DNA from: Candidula unifasciata
Taxonomy: Eukaryota > Mollusca > Gastropoda > Stylommatophora > Geomitridae
Length of the DNA: 64,000 nt
Direction: 5' to 3'
Assembly: GCA_905116865.2 (NCBI GenBank)
Contig: CAJHNH020008368.1
Span: 106,001-170,000 of the forward strand
The first letter of the stretch is position 1, and every line of letters starts with the position of its first letter. The translations under genes and the position numbers were made by a program. Shown piece by piece: positions 33,121 to 46,300 of the stretch. The notes beneath the pieces were generated by a model. The model had not been told where the DNA came from. It saw nothing but the letters and a program-made list of their open reading frames with translations, and searched no databases.

Positions 33121-33959
33121 AGACTTCAGTGGAAGTTTATATTTTTTGCTGCATGCACTAAAGCATGAAATGACAGATACACTGACAATGTTTACTGAAA
33201 AATAGACTGACACATACTCCTACAAACTAGTGACTGAACTAATAGTAGAAAATATGAATAGGTTTCTTGAGACAGACAAAAGGGAACTACTACTGTTGCA
33301 ATGATTTCAGAGCTAGAAGTGAACTTTAGAGAAATATCAGTTTATACCCTGTAGTCAGTCACTAAGGTTGCGGCCTAAACAATGAAAGTTGACCACAGTG
33401 GATCTTAAACACTCCATTTCTCAGTTGGCTTGTGCACTCTCACTGCTGTTCATCCATCGCTTGATATTTTCTTGTGTCACCATCTATCCGTTGCCTGTCT
33501 GCTTAAATTTTCCCCTCACATATAGTTTCTAGAACTCTGTTAAATCTTTAAGGATATTACTTGATGAGGCCAGAGCCTTGTCCACGATGACCAGCTGTAT
33601 TCCTTTTTTTGTGTGTGGTGATTGGCAGTTCATTGTTAATTTTTGGGATCATCTTCATTGCGCATCACCATAAGTGCTCCGATCTCTTCCTGAGTATGTC
33701 TCCAAGTGTTTTTAGGCTAACAACTCCTATTCTGCTCTGGCTGATGTAACAACAGGTGGCTCCCAAAGGCAGCGTGGCCACTATTTGACAGTACCAGCTG
33801 TATATCTGTAGAGATGATTCCATCTTTATCACTGTACCTGAGGTCTATTAAATGAATACATTTGTGTAGGTTAGTTTATGTATGTGTTTGTGAGTCTATT
33901 AAGTAGTCACTGTTTCTCTGGTGGGTCTCACCCTTCTTTGCTTACTATATTTTATATGT

Positions 33960-34165
33960 AAATATACAGAGTGTGAGAAATACAGTCACCAGACGGGCAC
34001 TTAAATGGAAACAAATGAATTGAGGAAATCTGAATGTCTAAAAGAAACCCTAAGATGAACATTGATAATGGAGACCAGGGATGCTGGGCTAGATTTCCTC
34101 CGTAATATTGAAACAACTGCTCAGGACATAAAGGAATAGAACAGCCGGTGTGACGCATAATGGCA
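33960..34165 (+). mobile_element. LINE-like C-terminal remnant
   Basis: Shares GTCTAAAAGAAACCCTAAGA and the following GGGCTAGATTTCCTCCG block with 25000-25180. Frame broken. Confidence 0.4.
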
Positions 34166-35300
34166 CAAAAAGATGATGCTGATAACGAAGATATATCAGT
34201 CATTTATGTTTGTTTTTAAACACATCAACTGTATTCTTGTTTTAAGCGCAGTCGCTGATGCTGTTATTGTCTGTTAAACAATAATGCGCTGATAAAATAA
34301 TACTGTAGTCATTTGATTTTGTTATATTTAGTGGTGTCAGGACGTATTAGTTTCTACATGATGTGTTTTTTAATGTGAAATAAAACATGGGAAAGAAAAA
34401 AATAAATGTTTGTTTGTTTGTTATATAACAGAGACACCTTCACATTTGTTTGTTTGTAGCATTGTCCTCATTTTGTGTTGAAGGAATATAATTGTGTTGC
34501 ATTTGTTTATAGATGGTGATGGCCACCCCTACTTTATATATGAATGTGTAGATTGTGTGAGGGTCTGACATACCACATACCAATAGCAGTAACTGTTATG
34601 GGAACTGTCTTTTCCTTTTGTTCCGATTTCTGTGAAAATATGCCTTAGAAAATCTTCTTAGCATTCACCAGTTTTAACCACACGCGAAAAGTTTTGATTG
34701 TTCATCCACTACTGGACTTTGGTCTTGAACATACCTGAGTTCTGCATTAATAATCTTGTATTCCACGTTCTGTGAAAATACTTCAATGAAGACAAAACTA
34801 TGATACACCGGCCTCCTAAGTTTTCTGACAGAAGGATTGAAGATCTTTTGTAAAAAGACTTTAAGCCATTTTCAACCCATTAAAAAAAAAGGAAAAAGTT
34901 GTTTTCCTGTTGTAAAATATTAACAAAGAAGATACAAATTACTGACTGACATAATTCGCTGCATCTCATTAGGTGCATTACTGTAAACTTACATCAGCCT
35001 TTTAACTCCTTTTGCATTCAATCACAGATGATAATGCAGTTTTGTTGCAACATGGCTACAGCAGCCTTTCTCTTACTGCATTTAACCACAGACATTAATG
35101 CGCTGTGCCCATTTTGTTACAACATGCTACATCAGCCTTTCAAATGGCTAGCTTTGTGTTTGTAGTGGCTATTGTAAAAACCAGATTTCCTTAGACTACT
35201 AAATATAAATCCAGTCCAACAAGTTAGAAAAAACATTAGATGGTGGAAGAGCCACTGACACATCACATGTTGCTTGTGACTAAGAGTTTAGATATGACAA
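34166..35300. other. Intergenic DNA, nothing recognised
   Basis: AT-rich, with two similar blocks near 35030-35070 and 35085-35140 (ACATCAGCCTTT, ATTTAACCACAGA type) and no coding signal. AATAAA near 34378 and 34405. Confidence 0.35.
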
Positions 35301-35320
35301 CCAGTATATGGCAATAGTGT

Positions 35321-35535
35321 GCACTCTCGCGTAGTTGGCTAAACCGGATTGGGTGGAGACCGGGTGACAAACTCTTGTGGTACGGGTTCACTCCCGGGGT
35401 AGACAGAAAAGCCACATTTCTCCCAGATTTACAGTATTTACAATGGAATCAAGGCCGAAAGGTTGCGATACCCATAATACCGAGCCTAAGGGTTAACAAC
35501 TCATGGCTTCTGGATACTAAAACAAACAAACAAAC
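35321..35535 (+). mobile_element. tRNA-derived SINE with perfect 13-bp target duplications
   Basis: 215-bp insertion with an A-box-like TAGTTGGCTAAACCGG and a B box GGTACGGGTTCACTCCCGGG, ending in an (AAAC)n tail. Both sides carry the identical ATGGCAATAGTGT (35308-35320 and 35536-35548). This fixes the element borders and shows a fairly recent insertion by LINE machinery. Confidence 0.93.
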
Positions 35536-35759
35536 ATGGCAATAGTGTAAATTACCACACACATTTCTTTTGACATGAAAATCTGTTAAGGTGGTTTAAC
35601 AAATCTGTCACCAAAATGTCTCCCTCACAGCAACAGATTAACAGCATCTTCACCCCTACTTTTATAATGTCAGTGACAAATGTGAATGAGTAGGCCACTA
35701 GAACAGAAAATAACTACTGGTAAAATGTGCTGTCTTTCATACTCTGTCACTAACAACAC

Positions 35760-36010
35760 TAGAAAGAACAGGGTTATTAATAACATTGAAGAGAAATTTG
35801 GAATAAGACGGCATCCTAATTATATTGACAAAGATTGAAATGGTTCAGCCATCTAGTGAGAATGCGGCTAGACCAAACTGCATGTGAGAGGTTTTACAGC
35901 AGAATATCTGGGAGGAAAGCCACCCGAAAAGTGCAAGACAAACTGGGCTACAACCTGTTGTCAGTGACATGATAAAAGACCAACAAATCTCTGCTGCAAA
36001 CTGTTTAAGC
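35760..36010 (+). mobile_element. LINE C-terminal remnant
   Basis: Plus-strand frames give GIRRHPNYIDKD, WFSHLVRMRLDQTA and CERFYSRISGRKATRKVQDK, the WFGHLxRM to GRxxxGKPR tail of a non-LTR ORF2, with one frameshift. Confidence 0.65.
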
Positions 36011-36149
36011 AGTAGACTGTGAAAGGTATGAGTTCATTTCACAGACTACATCATTTGGTGCAATTTTGACAGATTCCTGGAGATGGTTGCTGGAGCTACA
36101 AAGTTTGTTTTGTGCGATGTATTTAGCAGACCATTCTGCAAATGTTAAA

Positions 36150-36520
36150 TGTTTATTTAAGAATCAACATCACAGCACTCAGGACATCCCATAAGCACTC
36201 TGTCTCCATCTTCAGCAGCAAGCACAGAGTTCCAATATCGATAGCACCAGTAACAGTCTGACTGTAAACCTGTCTCGCCTTTCCAGTGAGTGTTAAACAT
36301 GGGTCAGATCCACTGGTTACGCCTCTCTGCATCCTTTTCCTCAGACAGTGATGATCTGTGTTTGTGCCTCTGCACTGTTCGCTCACTCCCAAAGGACCCT
36401 TGCAAACTCCAGCTCATCATGCGCCATTTTACCACCGAGTGGTGCACAACCAGCAAATCTATCTGTTTGGTTGTTTCCCAAAACACCAGCATGCTTGGAG
36501 AAGGACCGTGTCATATGGAA
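36150..36520 (-). mobile_element. LINE RNase H and 3' end fragment (CPECCDVDS family)
   Basis: Minus strand reads a decayed RNase H end (HAGVLGNNQTDRFAGCAPLG), then WNSVLAAEDGDR/TLCLLLKMETE and the C-P-E-C-C-D-V terminal block just before the stop. Copies at 45880-46260, 59173-59768 and 63786-64000. Confidence 0.75.
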
Positions 36521-36529
36521 TAAAAACAC

Positions 36530-37256
36530 AATTCAAAGTAAAAGTCAAATGTTTCGTTTTTTTAATTTTAAGGAAATGTAGATAAATTTTAAAACATGAA
36601 ACTATCTAGGTTTCATCAATTCATTTTAATAATTTGCAGCAGTATGAGTACACTATACAATCAGATGGCACATAACATTTTCATAACTATGAATACAAAT
36701 ATAGCCCTTCAAGTTTTCAGTTTTTTTAACTTTCTTAGATAACAATTAATGCAACAACTTCCTTTTTTCCTAGGTTAAATAATACAAGTAACATATTACA
36801 ATTTCTCTATGATGATTAATATAATCAACACAGTGAAATTCCTGAATGACAAATAATTTAATAAAGAAAATGAAGTTTTTCAATAAAAACTAGCATAATT
36901 CTGCTATTCAAACACATTTCATTTGTTCCAAATGACGATCACAGTTAATATCTTTTAAAAAATTTTTATTTTTAATTCACCCAAAAAACTGTTACTGACA
37001 CTTTCATGTTGTGGTTTTAAGCTAGGATGAGATATCTATGCCTTTTGGACCTGCATATCTACATCAACAAACCCCTTATTTAAGTACAATTTAAAAAAAT
37101 GCAATTCAGATAATTAGAATCCCCAATAACCGAAACAATTAAAATATCAAACTCTGTGATGACTATGTCATGACTAATTTATACACACCAGAATCAAAAT
37201 CTCCAATGACAATCATACTAAACAGTTTATAAAAACACTTGGTAGGTAAGCCTGTT
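36530..37256 (-). other. 3' flank of the EEP gene
   Basis: AT-rich noncoding DNA downstream of the EEP stop codon; probably 3' UTR and terminator region. No diagnostic motif beyond several TTTATT (AATAAA on the minus strand). Confidence 0.35.
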
Positions 37257-37326
37257 CTATGTGGCATCACCTTCCTTCAACACAAATGTTGCCATCACAG
37301 CTCTGTGGTCCGATGCAGCAGCAGAT
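37257..37326 (-). CDS. EEP gene last exon (SDH motif and stop)
   Basis: Completes an Arg codon, then SAAASDHRAVMATFVLKEGD AT and TAG. SDHRAV is the final catalytic Asp-His motif of the superfamily. Acceptor TGTTTTCAG. Confidence 0.92.
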
Positions 37327-40300
37327 CTGAAAACAGTAGAGAATATCAGTGCCAATGAGGAGAAATTAACAAGAAAAAAGAGAAATTACATCAACAATAA
37401 GGAGACAAATCCACTGTTTGGGTTCCTCGGGGGATGAGGGGGGGGGGGGGGGGGGGTTGACCCACTGCTCCCCCAACAAGCATGTAGTAAAAGGCGACAA
37501 ATTAGGGGTTTGTTGAAATTTGATGTTTTGGCGGCCTGAAAAAGGCAGATACTGCAGCCTTGCTGTAAACCACAACATACTCTGTCAACCACTTTTTTAA
37601 TGTGCAAAAGCAGAATGGAGAAATGAAAACAATCATCATGTAGCAGGTCCTTTGCAGAACGTCGCTTTTATCACAGTCTGCCTGTAAGAAACTCGGTCTC
37701 TTGCCAGTTCCCCCGCCTCATGAACTTTCACACTCAAGGAGTCACTTATATCCTGTGCCCATCTTCGTGTCAGTCGGCCTCTGCCCCTCCTTCCTGGTAC
37801 CATGCCTTCTGCTATAATTTTTCCAATCCGTCGTGGTGCTTGATATGACTAAAATATTTCAGCTTTCGAGAAAGGATGCTGTTTATTAGCCAATCTTCCT
37901 TGATGTTCAGATCTTTTAAGATGTCAATATTTCTCATCTTCTTTGTCCAAGATATTCTGAGAATCTTTCTATAGCATTTCAGCTCAAAAGCCCCTATTCT
38001 CTTTCTTAAGGACTGAGAGATAGTCCACGACTCACATCCGTATGTAGCCACAGGGAAGATGCTTGCTCTCAAAATTCTAATTTTTATCTCCTTGCTGGTG
38101 CTTAACCATAGACTTTTAGTGAAAACAATAAGAAAGAAAAATTATGTCACCAATAAGAAAGACAAATTAGGTTAACATAAAATTGAAGCACGCCAACAGT
38201 AACAAGAAAATTATGTTGACAAGAAAGAAATTATGCCAACAATAAGAAGGAGCAATTATGTCAACAGTAAAATGGAAATATTACGTCAACAATAAGAAAA
38301 GAAATTATGTCAATAACAGGGAGAAATGTCATAGGCAAAATCCGACTGGGAGCTATAATAATCCAGTGGATAGCAAACTTGCCTGAATTGCAGCCGGTCA
38401 CATGTTTAAATCCTTTCAAAGCAGATATTTGTTTTTAAAAATAATTATTTGCACTACCAGTATAAAACTGGTACCAACTATCGTTCTGGAAAGTAGAAAC
38501 AGCTGGTAAATCTTAAAAAAAAAAAAAAAAATACCTTTTTCAAAAATTTCGTTGAAAAGAAACGCATTCTTAGAATTCTCTTAAACTTTACCTAAAAAAC
38601 TAGAGGAAGAGAAGAAAAAGTAGAAGCAATTTCGAGTCTTGGGTAATTTTCATAAAAATCCACGGAATCAAACCTCTAGACTACTGAACAGGCAAGCATG
38701 ACAATCCACAGCTATCGGCTGTAAAATAATTAAAATAAATTTATTTTAAATTAATATTTTTTGTGATTTAAAAAAAAAAATCAAGAACAAGCTGAGCAAA
38801 GAATTAATTGCTTTCCTTTCCTATAACCAGGAAAGAAGTGGTTTTATTGATAAAGCTTCATGCAGAAATTTAATGTAATTATGAGGCTATTATGACCTTA
38901 CAATGATGTCACAATTAAAATAAAAATGTGATTTTTTTAAAATATCAAATAATACCTGACAATTTTTTCAGGTTAAAAAAAAAAAAAAAAGAAAAATTTC
39001 CCTTTTCTACTTACTATGAAGTCAAAGCCATTACAGAAGTTGTTATATAGGTGTAGTGGCCATTGCCCAATTATCTAATATCCTCAAAAACCCATAAATG
39101 ATAAAAAACATGGCTTTCTTTGGGTGATAGGGTTAATAGAAAAAGTAAAAAACCCAGACTTACCTTGTTTTATCATCCAAAACCTCCACGTTATGCACTG
39201 AAACTGCATTAGTTTTCCTCATGAATATATAATCAATCTGCAAGAAAGAATGGTTGAGCATCTGATTAACATTTCCATCATTTGAAATACATATGGAACC
39301 TCAGCAAAATTCATAAGAATCATAATTAGCTTCATTTATGTATCACAAACGAAACAATTATTTATTTCTTGAATAATATTTTATATTATACTTCACTATA
39401 TTCAACTGTCACTGTTGCATGCTCCTACATTTTATCATGTGATATCTTTTGGATTTTATGCATTTAATTCAGACCGGCACCTCTGGCCTCACTTCTGACC
39501 ATTCATTCATCAATTTTTAGACTTCGGACTGGACACTGTGGTCTTCAAGCACACCTGTACAGGATAGGCATAAAAGAATCTGCTGCCTGTGATTGTGGAG
39601 CAGAAAGACAGACCCCTGAGCACATACTGCAGTACTGCCCTTACCTCTCCCAGCAAAGACTGTGGATCTGGACCAGGGGATCCACATTGCAAGAGAAGCT
39701 ATGGGTCACCGGTGGCGACCTTAAACGCACAATCCTATTTTTGACCCAGACGGGACTCAATGTGTAGCATGACTGATGTCGAACGCAGAAGAAGAAGAAG
39801 AAAGAATTAATCACTGGATTTGCCTTGGATGCCCACAATCCACAACACATCAATCCATCTGCTACCAATTTCAGTGCTTGTTTTGTGGTTCTTTGTCTCC
39901 TTCATTTCAGAATGTGTCCAATACAGTGTCATCTTCTTTCTATTATATTTTTTTTACACCAGCAGTTGCCCAGTTTTTCTCTGATTTCTTCACCTTGCAC
40001 TCATGTCATGTACTGATCATGTCATATCAAAGAAGCATATTCATCATAACAAATAACACCCTGGGATCCTGCTTTCACCACAGTCTTGGAATACCATAAA
40101 CCTGAAACTAAATACTGTCTCTATTATGGACATTAAAAAGGAGATCTGAGTATAAATGATAGAGAAAAACAATTAAGAACAAATTTGCTAAGGCTGGTAT
40201 CTAAAAGTGTATGAAAAAGGTAGGCTCACTTCTGCATGCATACTGGAATTCTGACATTCACTCGTAAGATTATCAAATTTAACAAAAACATATCCCATGC

Positions 40301-43300
40301 TATTTTATTTCTAGTCATCAGCCACAGGCATAGCTATCACTATATCTTAAGTATTTAAATATGTGTAGTTATTTTTAATGTTTGAACCACACAAAGGATG
40401 GACAGATGGAATATTCGAGGCCGTAAACACCAGCATTTACGTAGCACATCCCATGGTGTGCATCTGATGCCTCTTCAAAACCTGGGGCTGAAAGCAGAAC
40501 AGGACCAGAGAAGAAGAATGTTCAAACTGGTCACAGCTTATTTTTAATTCATTATTCAACTGGAGGAGAAATGACATTGTCAGTGGCATATGCCAACAAA
40601 TGTGACAGAAACAATACCCTCTTGGAAAGACTATCCTCTAAGCAGCTGAATGTAAAACCATCAGATGATGGATACAAGTGCTCCCATATGTCCAGTAATC
40701 CGGATCCATTGGTCAGCATTCTGTGGATATCATGTCAGAAAAGCTGCCATTAATATTACAGTGAAGCAAAGAATCCTTACCACACCTTAAGGGCATCAGA
40801 CTTATGATGTTAGACTCATATTTTTATAGACTAAACAGCACTAAACTGGACTGTTTCCGCTTTGGACAAAGATTGGGGCAAGTGTTTACCTCTAGTTTGG
40901 CTTAAGGCTGTTGATCGTCGACCCGACAAGCCACCATTGTAAAACATCCTTTGTTTTAGAATCGGATTTCAAGCTCTAAATGTTACAGTGCTTCATTCAA
41001 ACTAATTAAATTCCAAGTACATCGTCAAAATGGATTATTGGAACGCCAATTGGTGATGTAGCAGCGTCCGTGGCTTAGGCGATGTGAGTCCGACTCGTAA
41101 TTTAAATGTACCGCGATCGAAACCCACTGCTGGCTGCGTAGATTTTTATCATGGTATGGGATGTTGCAGGTCGACCCAGCCTAAAAAATGGGTACCAGGA
41201 TGGATGTCCTGGGAAAGCAAAGACGACCGGCGTAATGCTGACCACATTACCCACCTAATGCCGATTGGTCTGTAAAAATATGAGTGCTCTTCCCAAATGC
41301 CTGATGCGCCTAAAAGGCGTGAAAAGGGATCTTTACTTTTTTTTAATTGGTGATGTGACTAAGTAAGGTAAAGAACCCATTTATATGTCTATTGGTGTAC
41401 TGAGCATAGGACTAGACCTATATTTTATAGGCACTCAGTGGGTGACGTGCTCAACATCATGCTAGTTGCCTTTACTTTCCAGTACTTCACCTGGTACCCA
41501 TTTACAGCTGGGCTGACCTGGGAGCCAAAGTTATCTTTGACAAGACCAGCTCCGTCAGGACCTGAAAAAAAACCTTTGGATCCATAGGTGAGCATCTAAT
41601 CGCTATATCATGACGACTCCCCAATAGGTGATGTGGTCAACATAATGCTGGCTGTCTTTACTTCCCAGGACATTGCCTGGTACCCACTTTAGGCACGGGT
41701 GACCTGGCATACAAAGTGAATTTGTACAAATTTGCCATGATGCAGATTCAAACTCAAGACCTTCAGGCTAGGAGGCGAGTAGCTACTGCGACTTCCATGT
41801 ATAATATGCTACTAATTTTGTTAAGAGTAAGTCACTTGAGCAAAGATGTTTGTGTTTTGTGCAATACTCAGCAGGTGACATGGCCAATATTACTCCAGTT
41901 TTCAGTGGTAGGTGTAATAGTCTACCAAGAGAAGAATAGTCCTAGGGTACAATAAAAAAAAAAAAATGCATTTAAGAAGAATAAAATATCCCAAATATTA
42001 AGTTATTTTCAATGAATTTCAGAGTACTGAAATATTATGTTGAAGCTATTCTGCTATATGGTAGTGAATCTCGGAATGTGAACATAAAAACCAGAAACAG
42101 CATGGAGAAAAGAAAGGTGTGATCCTGGAGACACATATTGCAAACATTTCCAACACAGTAAATAACAAATGCCCAGAAAATACTTCTGAAAGTAGAGACT
42201 GTAGGTAAATTTAAGAAAGATACAAGTTAATCTTTGTGCAGGTGAAGAGAAGAGAGTCACCAAGGCACCAAAGAACATCATGACTGGAAAGATCAGCAGT
42301 AAACAAGATAAAGGAGGACTGAGACAGATGAAGCAGGATAGTCTTCTTCTTCTTCGCAATCACCGCCTGTAAACTCTGGCAGAATGTTCTGGTTGTTAGT
42401 CCATTCTGGATTTTATCTTGTCCCAGAAAATGAGTTTTGCAGATCTCGCTTATTTGTATGAAGACTGTTGGTTCCTTGCCTCCCAGGCAGATATACTCAT
42501 ACTTTGAAAAACAAAAACCTCAATCCGTTTTAACGACATGCTAGTTAGGGCGGCAGTATTTTCGTGCTGAACAAACTCCAGATCATGCCTTCCAAGACTG
42601 TCCTCTCCTGGAGAAGCTGTGAAGCAACATGTAGTCACACCAAGTAGACCTGACAACTAAGCTTTGGGGAAACCTAAGAAACTTTCAGATAACATCCCAG
42701 TTTGTGGCCAATAGTGGATTAAGCTCATGACTAGAGATTGCTTTAGAAGAAGGATGAATAGTTAGTTATCTGAAGCAACTCTACAAACTGCCAAAGAAAC
42801 ACAAAATCATGTTTTTCCTAGAACTGGCAAGCAAGACATACTTAATTGCTGTTTCCGTGGGACTTGCATTCAGATCTCCCAAAAATATAACAAGTCCACC
42901 ATCATAACAACTCATGTATTGTAGAATTTGTTTGACTGCTGCCTCTCTTGCCTCGTGACTAAGGGAGAAATGAGTGTTGAAAACATGTACCTGCAAACAT
43001 AGAATGTTTGTAAATAATATTTATACGCAAGAAAATACACAACAAGAGATATGGCCATGCTAAAAAAACATTTACATTTCAAATTTCTCTCTCTCTGTGT
43101 CTATACACACACTCGCACACTCTTTCTCACACATAAGAATAACTCCCCAGGGAAGCATGCACAGCAGGGGTCCGCCGATCATCAGTAGAAAGGTCCTTGG
43201 TCGACAACTGTTTTGGCCCATTACTTTCTATACAATCTCGGAAGGTGGCCTGACCTGGTTCATGAAGCCAGGTCTTGGACATCCCCTGCTGCACTTTATT

Positions 43301-46300
43301 CGACATTCGGACAGCGACAAGACGAAATGGTTATTTTGCAACAGGTATTGTGAGATATACATACATACATACATATACGCACACACACACACATAAAAAA
43401 AACCATACACACTTCCCTTATTTGTTGAACATATTACAAGGCCTTAGGTATATCTTATATTTACTCCTTTTCCTTTCAATGACCATCACCTAATCTTTTT
43501 TCTTCCAAAATGTGGTTCCAGAACCGAACAAAGGTACAAATAAAAATAAACTAGGTCATAATAACTTAATTATAGGAATTTTTACAGTATGTCGATACAG
43601 AGTTATAACTTTAGAAAAATACAACAAAAATGAAAAACTTGATTTATTTTCACCTCTCCAAATGACGGGACAAGTATCACTGCATGGAGACATATTCTTT
43701 GATTCATGTCAGCAGAATTGCTTTTATTTCTGTTGGAATGTAAGAATTATCATTATATGAAGACAAAAAAGATAATATTTGAGACAGCCAGAAAGAAGAA
43801 AGTGAGAAACAGGAGTCACAGAGAAAGTGAGAGAAAGAGGCAGAGAGAGGGGGGAGAGAGAAAGGAAGAGGGCAAGGGGAAAGAGATAGCATGGAAAATA
43901 AAGAGTGAGACAAAGAGAGGAACAAAGTGAGAAAGAAGAAGACGGAAAATTGAAAGAATGAGCAAGACATGAAGAGGGAAAGAAAGAGGGAATTAAGGAG
44001 GAAAGAGAGGAAGAGGAAATGAAAAAAAGGGGGAGTATATTTGACACAGGATTAGAGGTTTATACATATATTGAGATAAGCTTTGTATACCAATGATAGT
44101 CTCCATTACACCTCCACTTTTATACTTCATACAATGCTCCGTGTTATGTGTAATGCACTTTTTGATTCGTCTCCTGAGTAAGTCCCACAGCGTGCAGTCT
44201 GGTCATTGTTGCAGATTCAGTCATCACTTGGTTCTCACCAACATTTCACTTCTCGTAGAGCATTCAGAAAATCAGCATGGTCTATGGCTTGTCCGCCCTC
44301 CACAGTAGCTTTATCTGCAAGCCGATCAGCTTGCTCATTTCTTCGCATGCCTGCGTGCACTGGCACAAACATGAAACTGATATGTGTCAGCTCTGACCGC
44401 TTTAGAGACTCCTGCCACTGTCTTTGGATCTAGCTCTTCTCTTTCTTCCTGAGCATGCTCACTGAATCACTGGGAAAAGGTCTGTAATGGTAAAGTTAGT
44501 TTCATCTTCACAGCAAATGGGTCACCCTTATAGTTGCTCCGCTCCGTGCCAAGGAAAAACACACAGAATGTTCATCAAAGTACCTTGTGGAGAGACTGAC
44601 AGACTGCTGTCTCAGTATATGTACTAGCATACACACGCATTAAAACCATACGGTAGCCATCAGAAGTGCTAACATAACACAAACAGTTCAACATTATAAA
44701 TACAGTTCATCATCGTCGGTAGCAGAGTTAACCAACAAATCAGCAGCTGCACATGCGATCAATTTTAATCACATAAGAGCACCATCAATATTGCGATGAC
44801 AGGCCACGCGCCATTTCCTGAATTTACAATTCACAACACCACATTGGTCACAGTAGAAGAAGATTCCAAATGAAATCCGTAGCTCACAGGGTCGCACCAT
44901 GCACTTAACTCAGTAGCTGGGCAACGAAACTATATCCTTTCAGTCTACAAATGTAGCAAAAATGCAACGGCCACCATCTGACAGAAGCAAAAACTTGCTA
45001 TGACTCTAAACAGTGACCGTGCCTAGCATCCACTTTGAATGCTATAGCTTTGGTCACTGCCATGACCTCCATAGTTAGACTACTTGTGGTCAAGGCAATA
45101 GCACATGAATCTTGCTTCATAATTGGAACTCCAGCCTGGGCCATAAAAGCCCAGAAGCTTCTCACATGGTGAATTACAGACATATCATTTAAATTACAAC
45201 ATCCCCCTGTAGAGAATTCTTGAAAATCAATGACTGCACCTCTGCCTCAACAATGGCTGGACTTTCTTGTCTGCATTTTCTATCTAGATGAATGCAAACA
45301 GAAAAGGTCAAAAAAAAACTAAACTACCTCAGTTCTGTTTCAAAGAATGATTTACAAAATTTCCCTTTTTTTAGTGCTTACATACTACTGCTAATCATCA
45401 AAATTGTATGACTTTTTCCACTATTTGGAGAACACAATATACCAATAATTTAAGAAAAGAAGTCAGGGTTGATTTCATCAAAATTTCAACCTGTGAAAAA
45501 AGAGCTGAAACCAAAATTAAACCTATTTACCATGAATAAATATTCATTTTTATCTTTCTTTAAATGTTACAAAAACAAATTTTGAAAAAAAAAAAAAATA
45601 TTAGAGTTGATTATTTTCCTGAAGTTACAGCTGCAGCAGCAGAGTTGCTAAGTTACTTCCTGCTGGCTTGCATTCAAATTCCCATTAAGAAAAGGATGCC
45701 TAAAACCTGTCACTGGCTTCCCAGATCAACCCAGCCTAAAACGGGTAGCAGGAAAAGAAAAAGGCTAGCACCACATACATCTCAAAGCTTGGAAAAAAGT
45801 CCTTCACTTTACTTACATCCCGTTCAGAGCCTCAGTAAATTACCTGAAGCAAAGATGAGTTATAGGATATGAGTTAGGAACTGACATCACGGCACTCTGG
45901 ATATTCCCATAAATGCTCCATCCTCATCTTCAGCAGCAAGTGTAGAGTTCTAATTCCGATGGTACCAGTAACAGTCTGACCGATGGTACCAGTAACAGTC
46001 TGACTGTATGTCTGTGTCACCCCTCAGCTCAGTGTTCAGTGTGGGTCAGATTACCCTGGTTACCCCTCGCTGCACCGTTCTCTTGAAACTGTGATGACCT
46101 TTTTGTGTCTCCACACTGTTTTTGGAATAAACCCAAATGGCTCTTACAACGACTAGCTTATCATGCATCAATTTACCACCAAGAGATGCAGAACCAGCCA
46201 ATCTACCTGCCTGTTCATTTCTCAAAACAGCAGCATGACTAGAAGCAAAGATGTAAATAAATAAAAGCAAACAGTCATGGTGGATGACAGGGGGATATTA

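Noticed and set aside
43654..43680. Alternative acceptor for the EEP exon at the CATGCAG inside it.
   Set aside because: That choice gives the wrong phase for the next exon and removes the QRICLHA motif; the acceptor at CAACAG fits both sides.
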